The translations under genes were made by a program, and so were the position numbers. Shown piece after piece: positions 36,809-49,784 of a stretch of DNA of 64,000 nt. How positions within the stretch are numbered: the first letter of the stretch is position 1; the number at the start of each line of letters is the position of its first letter. Origin of the DNA: Glossina fuscipes (Eukaryota; Arthropoda; Insecta; Diptera; Glossinidae). The DNA is taken from contig NW_023998414.1 of the NCBI RefSeq assembly GCF_014805625.2, forward strand, positions 42,700,934 through 42,764,933, in the 5' to 3' direction. The notes beneath the pieces are model-generated. The model saw only the letters and a list, made by a program, of their open reading frames with translations, ran no database searches and was not told the DNA's origin.

Positions 36809-37839
36809 TTGTCGGTTTGTCGTATTTGCAATGAAAACACACATGCTTTTATTTCAAATTAAAGTTTCCTTCTTGTCAATCTGCTGTAAAGTCGACTTGT
36901 GACTGTGTGTGTGTGTGTATTTGTATGCATGTAAATCCTCTACATACGATACTTGTACTTTAGCCGTTTGCATATTAGAACATCCATAATAATAATGATC
37001 TGTGAATACGTTTTTTATATATAAATTTTGATTACATAGAGAAATTTTAAAGTCCCTATGTATTTAGCTGGCAATTAATGCATGCATTGCTTTATCTTGC
37101 GAAAGGTACGAACAGATACGAACAATGTCAATGTGTGATGTACCGTTCACTGTTTAAATGACAATATATGCTAGCGTTAGAGGTCTCGCTCGACTCTTTC
37201 GAAATTTGTTTGTCTCTAGGGTGTCATCTTTATTTAAAACAATCTTTACCATCAAGGCTCATAAACGGCAAAACAACATGGTTACGTGTGCGGTGTGTCA
37301 CTTGTATTCCGCCATCATCGGCATATCGTCAAGCTCAGTTTAATTTACATCATCGCATCACGGACGCCCACCCATTTCGTTCATTCATTTCTATGTCCTT
37401 TCATTTCGAATGTTTGATTGGATTTTCAATTATTCATTATTATTGGTTGCAATTTCCACTTATGCTGTGCATATTGGAGACGTACAGAGAAATACAATAC
37501 ACAGATACAGACCGGGCGAATAAATCCTCAGCTCGTATTCATTCATTCATACATTCATTCATTTATATCGAGAAGCATGTATTGCAGCTAACACTACAAT
37601 ATATTAAAAGGTTTTATTTTTTCTATTGATCCTCCCAATACGCATCATGCATAGAGAAAAGATGATTCGGAAAAAACAAGCAGAGTAGCGAGCATGTTTT
37701 AAGTGGCGAAAATAAACGAACCGCTTAAGGGAATGAAAGGAATCGCAGCAAAACTTTCGCTATTTGTTCGCCGTATCATCATTAATTTTGATTACATTAA
37801 AAAGCATTTTCGTTTTTTTTTTTTACATATACGTATACG

Positions 37840-37877
<38 letters not shown>

Positions 37878-38919
37878 TTTTTTTTTTAAATATGCTCCGT
37901 TGAATATAAGCGCTACCGTTACCGTTACCATTACTTAAAATTTACGTCATCGCGTACGCAACAACAACACAATGAAAGAATTAATTAAAAAAATTTTTTT
38001 TTTTATCTTCAAAAACTGCCAGCCGCAAATATTTCATTCGCTTCCGTGAAGAAGAATGGAGTGAGCATAACTGATTTTTATCACACAAGCAGAAAAATTA
38101 TTTGTATTTTCGAATGAAAAGCTGCGAAGTGGTCAAAATTAACGAAAAATTTCAACTTGAAGGAAATTGGATTCTTTTTTTTTTTGTTTTAAAAAAGGAA
38201 GAAACTGGAAAATTATCTGAAGGGCTTTTTTTTTGTTTTTGTTTTGTTTTTGGGAAAAAGGTCAAAGTGAAAGAAGTTTAAATATTTTTTTATTTTTTTT
38301 CGGCTTTTATAGAAAGAAGCCGCCTTAAAATATTTATAGCCTTTTTTGAAGGTTGAAGAGAAAGAAACGCTAAGAAAAATTTTGAATATCAGTTTAATGC
38401 ACTTCTTGATATAAAATACGCAAATACATGTAGAATGAGAGGTACATTTGCATTAAAAGGGATGAAAATACATAGAAAAAAATAACGGAAAAATTGATAG
38501 AACAAAAATTACAAAAGTTGCTGGCAAAGAACGAACTTGAAATTTATGTTATCTTTAAAAGCAATAAATTTTAAAAGAATTAAGTCTTTCTTGAAAACAA
38601 AAACAAAAAAAGAAGTCATGGAAAAAATGCGGTGCAAAAAATATTTCTTTTTCCGACAATGTGTGCGAAAAGCGCGCACAAGAAAAGGTTGAAATCTATT
38701 AAACACAAGAATAGGAAAATTTTTAAGAAAATTATATAAATAAATTTTCATATATATTTTTTTTTTGTTTTCGTGTATTATTATTTACTTAATTTGTGTA
38801 GTAGTGTGCTTTGCAATCAAAGTCAGCTAAGAATATAATAAGAAATGAAGAGGATTCGTTAAAAAAGAAAATCCTTAAAATATAAAAATTAAAAAAAAAA
38901 ATAATAATTCAAACTCATC

Positions 38920-40231
38920 TCAAAATACAAAGCCATCAATGCAGCTACTCTTTCGGAGTGGTGAAATGGAGCGGCACGGACCTAGATCAGGCGCAAAGGA
39001 CAATAAGAACGACCATGTACAAGTGCAACGCGCCCCTCAGACGCAGTCGTGGACTACCGTAAAAATTGAGAGACATAGTTTAGGTCGCAAAGGGAATACC
39101 CTGTCACAGAAGTGTTAATGAAATTGGACAGAAATTGCACGCCACTAAACAACGCACTAGCCCACCAACAGATGCTATGCAATGCGACTCACAATCATTT
39201 ACATAGAAACAATGCGAATAAGGTGAGGAGAGATACTGTAGACGTGCAGAGTGCATACAAATGCTTAATCAGAAGCGAGCTGTTTCTTGAGACGGAAGGC
39301 TATACAAGATAAAGTAATATCGACACGTTATTAACAAAGGCTTATAATGAAGCAAGAAATAGAAACAGACTTATGCCGGAAATGCAGAGGCAATATAGAA
39401 ACAATAGATCACAACCCTTGTTAGCACGGCATACCTGAGTAGGCACGACGGGATATGTGAAATACCACATCAAGCAATGGCTAAGGAACGCAGTATACGT
39501 ATATGACAAGTCCCGTATTATAAGTATCAGCCAGCGCCGGTAATATGGAACGGGAGTGCGACAATGCATTGGGACAAACAGATCCCATCGACCAATCAAG
39601 ACCAATAATCCGGACATACGGAGCCGTCACAAAAAATGAAAGGTTTATGTAATGTAGGAAAAGTTACTAGAACTCCAATCGTGATGTCTTATTCGGGAGT
39701 ACTGCCAAAAACTGCCATAGAGGGCCTTAGGTACTTAGGTAGGTAGAAGTTCTTATATATGCACAGAAATAAGCGTCGCCCTCTACAGCGACTTTGACAC
39801 GCGAAATCTTGCAACACCAGCAAATAGAGGTGCGAAAGAAACAACTAAAGCGTCAAAACAAAATTAGAAAACAGTTGAGCCCAACAACTTGGTGTAGTAT
39901 ACACGAGGATGGGTGAAACTCATAAAAATAATCAGAAAAAAGTAATAGATCAGAAATGAGGGTCCTCGACAAACGTTAGAGGAAAGCATGATTGCTTGAC
40001 ATTGCCCTTCAAAATAGGAAAAAGATCCCCAAATACTCGAGCTTTGGCGAGTGTACACGCACCCAATGGGCTGTTGTAGAAATGAACCTAATTCCAATAA
40101 TAATCTCCAGCACTGGATTAATACCAAGAAGTCTACATGACGCACTGACGCAAGAGCTGCCAGAAGCTATCTGGAAGAACATCAGTAAAGAAATCCCTAA
40201 TCGAATAATATTTGAAAAGCGTGAAATTTGA
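38920..40231 (+). mobile_element. Decayed non-LTR retrotransposon, C-terminal polyprotein region
   Basis: Several frames together read as the C-terminal third of a non-LTR retrotransposon polyprotein, of the kind often annotated in arthropods as R2-like reverse transcriptase. In order: YSFGVVKWSGTDLDQAQRTI (from 38946); SAYKCLIRSELFLETEG (in 39112-39312); then in another frame AIQDKVISTRY, LIMKQEIETD and a zinc-finger-like CRKC..ETIDH..C (about 39300-39415); YKYQPAPVIWNGSATMHWD (about 39520-39580); and finally LDIALQN with LIPIIISSTGLIPRSLHDAL (39992-40231). Stops and frameshifts separate the blocks, and about 360 bases between 39625 and 39985 do not align with the family. The catalytic YADD part of the RT is not in the window. 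The family match is from memory; the clade is unresolved. It ends a few bases from the mariner relic. Confidence 0.8.
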
Positions 40232-40272
40232 ATAATCAAAATTATTTATGTACTCTGTGTGCTTGCACGCAT

Positions 40273-40757
40273 TTATTGAGAATACTTGGCATAACATATA
40301 TTATCTGAATATTTTACAACTTTTTTCCACCTTTCTGGTAACATGGCGATACTGTGTCGAAGAAACGGTATTGGTTTGACAGGGACCTAATCATCGACCT
40401 GTTTTCGCACTTCTTTCGTATTTTAAAACCGCGTGCCAGAGGAGTCATGCTGCATTGATTTGACCATGTGGTAATTAGAAGCCGCTAAGTCCGGCGAATA
40501 CACTGTATGCGGCAGAACTTTCCATTCGATCTGCAACAGTGTATTCTTGATAACGGTTGCCACGTGCAGGTGAACGTTGTCATGCATTCGTTGTCGGCAC
40601 GTTTAAACCGTTGAAACCAATATCGATGATCGGGATGTAATAGAGCATCATCACCATAAGCTCCTAAAAGCGTGTGATGAGCTTCGGTTTCGGTTGATGC
40701 CTTCAAATCAAACAGCAAAAGTAATGAATGTCGAAAATGCAATTTTGACCGTTCCAT
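40273..40757 (-). mobile_element. Internally deleted mariner transposase relic
   Basis: On the minus strand an ATG at 40757 opens MERSKLHFRH and then FDLKASTETEAHHTLL, AYGDDAL and RYWFQRFKR, which is the N-terminal helix-turn-helix region of mariner transposases. The sequence then jumps to the C-terminal catalytic half, one frame over: HDNVHLHVA, WKVLPHTVYSPDLAASNYH, MQHDSSGTRF with a stop at 40423, then LPERWKKVV with a stop at 40273-40275. The middle, including the linker and the first catalytic Asp, is missing. The spacing from the second Asp (HDN) to the third catalytic position is 34 residues, as in DD34D mariners, but the third Asp is Asn (SNY for SDY). No terminal inverted repeats were identified with confidence. 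The relic cannot encode an active transposase. Confidence 0.88.
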
Positions 40758-41314
40758 GTATGTCGTCCTTATGCACAGATATAACTCAAAAGAGCTAAGT
40801 GGAATCCGCCTGATTGGTCGCGTAGGGAAAAAAAAAAGGTGAAAATGTATTAAGATATGCGGACTAAGTTGAATCAATTCAAATGCAGAGGACTGTTGGA
40901 GATGTAAAGGCTGTTTCGCTCATCCTCTCCTTTGCTGAATCGATATACAAAAAACTTGCAGCGAGTGAAGACAAACAAAATAAATATTTGATTCTTGATG
41001 TGGTGGACCTGCACATCCCTTGCATTGAATATTGAACACTGCGGCGACAAAGTTGCGGTCGACAATAATAGAATCGATATGCTCCTGGCGCTACGTGAGC
41101 GGCATCACAGCGTTTAAAGGTGAACGCTCAGTTAAAATGGGCAGTTACTACCTAATACCTATCGAAAAACAGGAATCGGATAAGTAACGCGTGATTGCAT
41201 AATTCAGACTACGACACTTTCAACTGTCAGATCTCGATGAATCCGTGAATTATGCTTTGAATTTACTTTTCTGTGTGTACAACAACTTTATATGCTTAAT
41301 GAATAAAAAAAATA

Positions 41315-41348
<34 letters not shown>

Positions 41349-42528
41349 GATAATAATTAATGATAATGATAATGATAAATAGATTTGATTTTATGCAGCA
41401 ATCAAAATTTTGCATTGAATACCTTCAGGTGATATTGAAATTATATGAAAATATTTGCGCTCAATAATTGATTTTGCGTGTGCCGTTATCGAGGGAGGTA
41501 CCTACCTATACATAATAACGAGCAAACAAACAAAGAAATTAATTTTACACTTACGGCCATAAAGCAAGGACAACAACACCGAATAATTTACCAATTAGAG
41601 CAGGTGCAATATTTCACATAAGGTCGCACACTCAATCGAAGGTGAACGCGTGCAATGCAGCTAATGCTTAACCGAAGCATATATTATACATTGTACGCAC
41701 ACTATTTACATTTAAATGCGAAAGCAGTCTAACGATTTTTGACAATATTGAAGTAAAAACAATTTAATATTTTTGTAAAATACCGCACGCCCTACCAGCA
41801 AAGATTGCACAGAAATAAACATTTTCCTTTGTAGGTCATCGCTTCAATCGCGATTGAAGGTGTACTATAAATGTACTGTAAATAAATTGAGATGTCATCC
41901 CTTAATTTGTGCTTGACAATTGCCTATGTCTATGCCTACGCCTATATATTTTTACATTATACAGGGTCATTTTATAAGTACTGGGGATCCGGGGGTACGC
42001 TCATGCTTTAAATTAAAATTCCGAATAAAGCAAACACTTGTATTCGTCTCCTTCTTCGCTCTTCTTTAAAACTCTTTCATATTTTACTCTCTTACACTTT
42101 TAGGGATCTTCCGCTCCCGCGCTACCAACTTGGACCGAATGATTCGTAAATGATGTCTGACAAATAAGATTCGTAGGATTAGTGCAAGTGCAAGTGAATT
42201 TTCTTTCTTGCTACGAGAAACTTCTTTCTATTTCACCCGATCTCTCGACCTATTTGCATCGAACATTAGAAAGGTTGCGAAAATTGCAGGCGCCACCTTC
42301 AGCGATGTTGCCCATTATGAGACACCATTTTACAAACAGTTGCATTAAAATCAAAATCAAAATTTGTTCTAAAATAATATTTCGTGACATATATATATAT
42401 ATATAAATATATATATCTCAACACTCATTATCCATAACTTTTGGTTCATCCCGCTTAAAACAAAGGAAAACAGGGGGGAAAAACCGCATTATTTACTGGA
42501 TGATCAAATAGTTTTTAAAGCCTAGAAA

Positions 42529-42557
42529 AGCTTGAGCTTGAGCTTGAGCTTGAGCTT
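42529..42557. repeat. (GAGCTT)n hexamer array
   Basis: Four AGCTTG units, followed by CAAGCTT nine bases later, so the end of the array can pair with its own start. Confidence 0.85.
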
Positions 42558-43216
42558 TACGGTCAAGCTTATATGTCACAGACATGTGTTTCTATACCAT
42601 AAATATTCGGAAATATTATTGATAAATATCTTCGAATAAAAAATTTTTTCCCTAAAAACTTATGCCGAGCATTGCCTAATCAGGAGCACAAGTCCGAGGA
42701 TTTAAATTATGTAAATGTGTCTCCCCACCGCTCATAAAATTTCCGCAATTTTATCCTCTCTCTTTTTGTAACTTTCATATATCTTCTTTCTCTTTCCTTT
42801 TTCTTTTGTTTTCCTTATTTTTAATTTATTTTCATAAGCTACACCTTCTTGCAGACCAGTAATCTAAGTCTGATCATAATATGCTAAGCGGTGTTAGCTT
42901 ATAGCACACAGAGTGAACCATTAACGATAGCGTATGCATAAGTGTGCGCACATAGAAATATTTATGTATTTAACTTCAGTTTAAGGATGTTAGCTCCAAC
43001 CCACATTATTACATGAAGAAGCTCCGGTAAGTGTGCTAAGAGTGCAGAGCGCAGCGGAACGTGTTCTATGAAACAATTTTTAACAATTTTCAAATGATTT
43101 TCTCTTCCAACTGCGTTTCTCTATATCTAAAAGATTTAATATTACCTTCCACTCTTTCGCTTGTTCATATACAACATCCCTTGTGCAATATATGTTTCAC
43201 ACTCACCATGCATTCC

Positions 43217-43233
43217 CTGTCCTGTCAGGACAG
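43217..43233. repeat. 17-base palindrome
   Basis: CTGTCCTG, T, CAGGACAG: perfect 8-bp arms around one central base. Confidence 0.85.
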
Positions 43234-45380
43234 GAGCATATTGCTTGAGTGTCTACTTCTTAGTCGCACGATTCTGAGCGTCCTTCTCAACAGTGACTTC
43301 TTACCGCGACTACAACAGTACGAGTTATCGCGCTGAAGTGCACACATCTTGAAATTTGGAAGCTTTGATTAAGTATAGTTATTAGCTATCCGCCAAAACC
43401 GGGCGGGCATAGTTTTCCTAAAAGTGAGGGCAGCGATATGATATTGCAAGTGAAAAGTGCTATTGTCCATTGTACAAGGTGGGAGACCAAAGATCATTGA
43501 CGCTAACGCCGATTATCGTTGGCACCGCTACGCAGATGGATTTCACACAAATCAGCACAGCGCAGGCGCGCCGTTTCAATACTTCTGCAAAAACGTCAAA
43601 TGCTACCAATACATAAGTAAGTTAATGTTCTAGGAATCCAATCAAGATGTGGACCTATGATACAGTTAACGACCTTTTAACCTTCTTTAAGACGTAGCGA
43701 AAATCTGGAGGGCTTTTATTATACTGAAATTCTTCTAATGGGCTTATTACAATGTAGTCTTTGAGCAGCTGTAATGCACGTGCATGCTAACCAGAGAAAA
43801 ATCGTTTTTTTTATTTTATGATTATAACAAAAGATATCGCATTTTTTCATATGTGCATTTTCACTTCGTTAAAGCGTCTTATTCATCATTTATTCTTCTC
43901 CAATTCGAATCTAATCTAATCATCCTCGTAGTTGCGTGTCGCACAGGTGACCTATCCTGAATGCTCGACTGTTGGTCACAGTTTGAAGACAAAAAAATAA
44001 ATAGTGAAAACATTATAGTCTCGGCAAGGTTGACTATTGGATTCTCTACATCACTTCACCTAATACCCTACTTCATCTTCTTTCAAAGCAATAACCTTCG
44101 CCCGGCCTTTATATGAATATTGCCAAAGCGGCGGAACTGCCGTAATCAAAATTAAAAATTTTTTTTTTGTCAGAGTCTTCATCTCTTTTTGTTTTTTTTT
44201 TTTTTAATAACTATAACCCTAAAGACTAGTCTTTGCTGTCCGATAAGAGCTTACTCATTATGAGGATATGTATATAATAAGTTGGATTCCAAAAACTAGA
44301 TCTACACGATATAAATTTGCTGCACTTAATTTTAATGTCAAATCAATTTTATGGACCAATTGTCATAATCAAATGTGAAACATTAGACCCTTTTGCCATA
44401 TGCAAGAAACGGCTATACCGGATGTTGTCCAATTGTTCGATCTAGATTTTTCGCAACACTTTAGTTGTGTAAAAGCAATCTCGTTCGTCAAGTTTTGTTG
44501 GTATATTTTGAAAATTGTAATTTTTTTCACACAACGGCCAGTCAACAATAAGGTGTAATGTAGGGAATGGTCGGCCAGAGGAGGTGGCAGTGTACCAATT
44601 TATGCTAAAATACTTTATGAATTGAATTTGATAGATTATGTGTGGGTGTACGTATGTGTGTGAACGCAAATTTATACAGACAGATGTTGGACGGAGAGAT
44701 GGACTGGCATATGTAAATCGGTTTGCAAAACGCGCTCTCTCATAAGTCGGATAGGACATGAAAGCAGCTATGTATTTTGACTAAAATTCATGGAATGAGA
44801 GCAGTCTTGTGAAAAGCTGCTTTTAGAGCGTAGCTAGCACAAATTTTCACGTGCCTAAGGCCTTTGTTGGAATCCCGTGAATCATATCTGGTGTTGTACT
44901 GGATTTTTTTGCTATTCAGTCGCAATCGAATTCCCATCGTAAGCGATCATTTCATCGACTCTTTCAACATGAATTATCACATCAGTTTTTTAGCAAATCA
45001 GGCTCTGGTGCCTCTTCTCAAATACTACGACTGTCCTGGCATCGTTTACAAAACTCCAACACATTTACGCGAGATACCTAAAATCATGAATGCAGTCGAG
45101 TGCTACAACTGAGATATCGTATTGGTCGATTCTAGTGACGGTGGTGACCCAGATAGTTGCATGTCTCGATTTTTTGTAGTCACTTCTTGAACTTACTGTG
45201 TAGACACCCATGTTTTGCTTTAAAACAAATGTATTTTTCTCATTTGCTTAGTTCTCTCTTTCGCAATTTTTGTAACATTTTTCTGCTAACGAATCACATA
45301 CCAATTTGTGAATCAATTAAAAATGTGCAGAGCTTGCATACTTTACACATGTATTCACATACGGATATGCGAGTAGGAGC

Positions 45381-45432
45381 CATGATGATGATGATGATGA
45401 TGATGATAATGATGACGATGATGATGGTGATG
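45381..45432. repeat. (GAT)n microsatellite
   Basis: About fifteen ATG/GAT triplets with ATA, ACG and GTG variants. The polymethionine end of the frame at 45157-45441 comes from it. Confidence 0.9.
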
Positions 45433-46057
45433 GCTGGCTAGCAACATGAATCAGTGGGATTTCTGTCGTTAGCATACATATATACGGTAACAGGTAGCAA
45501 CGTTAACATTTCAGTTGGATAAAAAAAAAAAAAAACTCAACAAATGTCAGCAATAGATTAAAAGAGCAAAAATTTATTAAATTTTTTCGTCCATCACATA
45601 CCCAATCATTAATTTAGTTATGTTCACATGGGGGAGCGCATTAACGTATTGAATTAATAAATTCGATATTTGCCTGATTTTTTCGTAAACATTTAAACGA
45701 AATGCAAATGACTCCTCCTGTTAGGTGTCAATATTAGTAATGCGCCTGCTCGATAAATATTCAATAACCAATCGAATATATATGTAGATTGTTATGTAAA
45801 TCGTGAGAATCCGTTCGATTCGCACAAACATACACAAACTCACACACACACACACACACACACACACATAACTCGTCTGCAATAACATTCACTTATAAGT
45901 ATATCATTTAATATGAGCGCCTACATGGGAACGAGCGCTGAACAACAACAAATTTAACAAATAATTATTTGCAATAAAAACTCTGTCGCGTTAGACAACG
46001 CAATGATGGAAATGGAGAAGAAAGCTAACGTTACTGACATTTAATTTAATAAAAATA

Positions 46058-46077
46058 ATATATATATATATATATAT

Positions 46078-46132
<55 letters not shown>

Positions 46133-46148
46133 GCTCTCTTTCGCTCTC
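46058..46148. repeat. Compound (TA)n-(CT)n microsatellite
   Basis: Eleven TA units, then about 24 CT units (46082-46129), then two TTTCGCTCTC-type units. On the minus strand the CT part is a dense block of GAGAG pentamers. Confidence 0.95.
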
Positions 46149-47219
46149 ATCTCCTAAGCACTTTCGCATTTATTTTCAAGGATTTATTTTAAATCGTTTC
46201 AACTCAACACTCTACTCGTGAGTTAAAGATGTGGAGTTTGAATAAAATTTCCATCGAATTGAATAAAATGTGCACAGTGCCAGGCAAACAATATTCATGT
46301 CATGTTTTTGCAACAATCTCAAATGATTTTGTTATTAAAATTTTGAAATATATGAGAAAATATGAGAAAATCTCCAATTGATTGTGTTTGCATAACGTTC
46401 AAGTCCCATTTTGCCTTAAGTTTCTAACTTTGCTTAATCAAAATTTCGAAACTATAATCATCGTCTCAATCGACTAATAGACAAACAGCTGGTAATGCAT
46501 TGGCTAAACTGATTTTGTTTTGTGTATTGTGCCATCCAAAGATTAGACTTTTCTCAGACGTACTTCGCTGCCGTAGAAACATTTGAAAAGTCTCTTAGAC
46601 CTACTGTGGCAAGAGTGGTCGTATAAAATAGACTTCAAAAGCAAAATGAAGAACAATGATGTTACTAACGCTTACGCTTGGAGTGGATTAAAACACATTC
46701 CTGTTATCCTACTACTACTCAGATTGGATTCATAGATAACAATAGATCAAAATTAGAACACAGTCGCATACACACTTGACTGACTTCTCTCTTCGATGGC
46801 CATAATTTGCCTTTGGAAACAGTTCCCCAAAGGAAACATTTCATGCTGATATTTTGGTTAATCCGTTGTTGGTTGTCAAATGTAGATAAGGCGTCTTAAC
46901 TTCATGGCAACGGCAGGGAGAGCATCGAGCAATCGAGCATCGAGTCAATAAACGACCTGTGACCACTGATCGAGCATTAACTCACAAAATCGTTTTTCTA
47001 AAAGCGAATGTATGTGAGTGACATATGCAAAATAGACATTTCAGTTTACGATAGCAGTAACGGAAAATTAAGTCAAAAAATTATACTTAACTGCGATCGA
47101 GTCTTCTATATGTATATACACACAGACCCGTCGTCACCGTGGACATGGGTAATTTTTGCAGAAAAAACGTGGAAACTTTTTCATCTGTTAACTACGGTTT
47201 ACGAGACATGAGCGACAAG

Positions 47220-47440
47220 TCCCCACAAAGCATATGTGTGTTTTGAGTTTATATTGCAGTGTAGGCGTTTCCTTTGATCGATTTTGCCCATTTTGCATGC
47301 TAACTAGGATGCAATACCTTTTGATGATTTTTGTTAAATTTGAAGGCGATAACAGAATGTTTGTCACAGATATTGCACATACGGATTCGGAATTTAATAC
47401 TGATCAGAAATAGGTTATGTGCTTCATTAGACCTATGCAG
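47220..47440 (+). mobile_element. Dispersed repeat X, copy B (partial)
   Basis: Aligned by eye with 63.45-63.68 kb. Shared in order: CAGTGTAGGCGT/CAGTGTATGTGG with GGCGT, CGATTTTGCCCATTTT (GATTTGGCCCATTTT in the other copy), a GCATGC block, AAATTTGAAGGCGATA (AAATTTGAATTCGATA) and GATTCGGAATTTAATACTGA (GATTCAGAATTTTATTCTGA). The 5' half seen in copies A and C is not recognisable here. Confidence 0.6.
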
Positions 47441-48345
47441 CGGCCTTCTTGATGTTACATATGTACGTTTTGTAAATAAATGTACAAAGTATGGAATTTA
47501 AAGGCTGTCCCGCCTCTATCGCAGCTTGAGATTTGAATCGGCGTTGTTGTTATATGTTTTGATAAAATGAATATATGCCTCGGCCTTCGATGGTCGGTAC
47601 GAAAACAATTTACCTCAATTCTTATTCAGGTAGAGAACATTTTGTTATTTTTTCATGCAAAGAGTTTTTATAATGTTGAAATATGTTTTATACTGAAGGA
47701 ATTTTGTTTTTTTTCCATTCTTTTAATATTAATGGCTTAAACCATATTTTACAATATATAAAAAAAATATATTGTTTTCTTCTTGTGTATTATAATGGTT
47801 GAGATGGTATGCGCCGTTTTTCTAACTATGGATGTATGTATGTATATTGAAAAAAATTTGATCCGGTTTGAATGTAATATTTTTGCTTTTTTTTTTTTTA
47901 TAATGTTTGTTCATATTAATACGTGCGATTAAATGCTGTTTAGATATTAGTTTGTATTTCGCTCTGCAACAGTAATTTATAAAATATTTACAACATATCA
48001 TATAAAAGTAATTAGCATTAAGATAGCGTGGTTTTGTTGTTATGCTAACAAAACGTTTAATTGTTTTATTATTTTAACATTATTTCATATGTATATATAT
48101 TTATTGGTGATAGTGGACGACGATAACAGCTCTAACTCTTTTTTCTGGTTGCCTTACAATTATATTGAAAGGAGGTTTATTTGCCGATACATTTTAATCA
48201 AGTTCTTTACGAAATCATATATTATTGACGAGGCGTACGTGTGTCTGCCTATCTATGTGTACATCTATATGTACATGATTTGTCAGCTTGGAAAAATATC
48301 TTTGAATTTCTCATTCTCTTATCGCCTCGAAACCTATAGTTATAG

Positions 48346-48381
<36 letters not shown>

Positions 48382-49784
48382 GTATGTATCATTAACCGAA
48401 ATAAATAAAAACGGTCTATAGGTATGTAGAGAAAGAGAGACAGAGAAAATATTCTAGATACAGGTATTTACTATGATATGACAGTTATTTGAATTTATAG
48501 ATGTCTCTTGATCATTGTACGTACATCATTTGTAGTTGTCAAATATGTCACATGTGCTATATATTTTTGTTGTTTTTTTTTTTATTTTCTCCTCCGTTCT
48601 ATTCATATTTCTTCTTAGTTGTGCCATTAATATTTATTATTTTCACCCCAGTGTAGCGTAATGGATATATATATATATATATATATATGTGTGGGTGCCT
48701 GTACGACTCTTCCTTTGATATTTTAATATTCTGTCTGAATATGAAAATCAAACTATGCCTGAATCGTTTCATATCGCAACGCATCGTTTATTCTGCGAGA
48801 GGTGTAATGGATAATGCAAACAAACAAATATATATGTGGACGCGTGAACGCAGTTAGCAGTGAACAGAACGGCCAAGCAGTCAACAGTCGAATCGTAACA
48901 GTTTCATGTCGTCAATATTACTCTATTACAGTCATTAGCAATACTTTGATGCCTTTTCCATTAAACCACCTCAGTATTACAAGTGTCGGTGTCGGTGACG
49001 GTGGTGGATGCTTCCATCAGCCTTCAGAGAATATGGGAGAAAAAAAAAACAAAACAAAAAAAAATTGTGGATATGTTTTTGCATTTCTACGTCTGGAAAT
49101 CATCAGTTAGGACAGCGTTTGCATCTTGCAATCATTGCTACCCATATAAAGCACATTAATTGCTATACTTCGCCCCGAATTTCCATTACTTTCAAAACAT
49201 CATCCATCGAGTTATCTATCCTACAACAAGCGTATGCATGGAAAGTCAAACCTACGTTAGTTTTAATTAACACAATCTTATTAAAAGTAGTAATCGATGA
49301 CTGATAAGGCTTTACTAGTCGTAGTGAGAATATCAGTTTTGCATTTCCTTCTCTCTCATTATTTACTTTAATTTTTAATAAAGCTTTTGGCCGTTGTTTT
49401 CGCTTCTTAATCGTTTCAAGAAACGTTTGGCTAGTTATAGTTAAAATCTTTAAAGAATTATATTCACGTGAATGTAAATCTAACGGACAGGAAGGTCTTT
49501 GTTATATTATTTAGTTTTGTTAACTAACTTCATGAGCAAATAATTATAAAGCGGCTCGAACTTGGTTAACGTTTTTTAAAGCGAATTGAAACTATCTACC
49601 TCTTCGCCTATCTTTCCATATTTGAGATTGTTTTTGATCTACACACGCACTCATGTCTTCCTGTTTAGTGCGATGCGAGTGGTGTCGAGGATAAATTTGA
49701 TTAGAAACAGATTGGCTCGGATCATATTGTACAAATACTGCCTATTGTATTATGCAAAAGACCTGATATGAAGGGACGATATGT
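47441..49784. other. Non-coding stretch, no gene recognised
   Basis: AT-rich unique sequence with (TA)n tracts at about 48346-48376 and 48664-48688, which drive the Y-I rich frames at 48089-48421 and 48599-48784. The two overlapping frames at 48814-49304 (+) show no domain that I know. Confidence 0.65.

Larger units (their letters stand above)
35601..38919. other. Non-coding stretch, no gene recognised
   Basis: The longest frame is 153 codons at 37168-37629 (+). It has mixed composition, several His/Ser/Ile repeats from a CATT-rich segment near its end, and no domain that I recognise. A (TG)n tract at 36774-36806 and a (TA)n tract at 37838-37870 explain other frames. A heptamer array is listed at 36291. 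Confidence 0.6.
40758..47219. other. Non-coding stretch, unassigned frames only
   Basis: The first 140 bases may be the mariner 5' untranslated part. Mixed-composition frames of 60-105 codons occur at 40874-41065 (-), 43061-43336 (+), 44442-44759 (-) and 44864-45112 (+), but I recognise no family. A (AAT)n tract lies at 41317-41350, (GAT)n at 45381-45432, (CA)n at 45840-45868 and a TA/CT compound tract at 46058. A 17-base near-perfect palindrome sits at 43217-43233. Confidence 0.55.

Noticed and set aside
37168..37629. A 153-codon plus-strand open frame as a gene
   Set aside because: No recognisable motif. The final third reads through CATT-type repeats (HSFIHSFIY), and an overlapping frame is open as well.
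41963..41985. A mariner-type terminal repeat (ACAGGGTCATTTTATAAGTA)
   Set aside because: It resembles the start of some Tc1/mariner elements, but I found no inverted partner and no transposase nearby.
44864..45112. An 82-codon plus-strand frame as an exon
   Set aside because: Mixed composition, but no family, no clear splice sites and no support on either side. It is left as unassigned.
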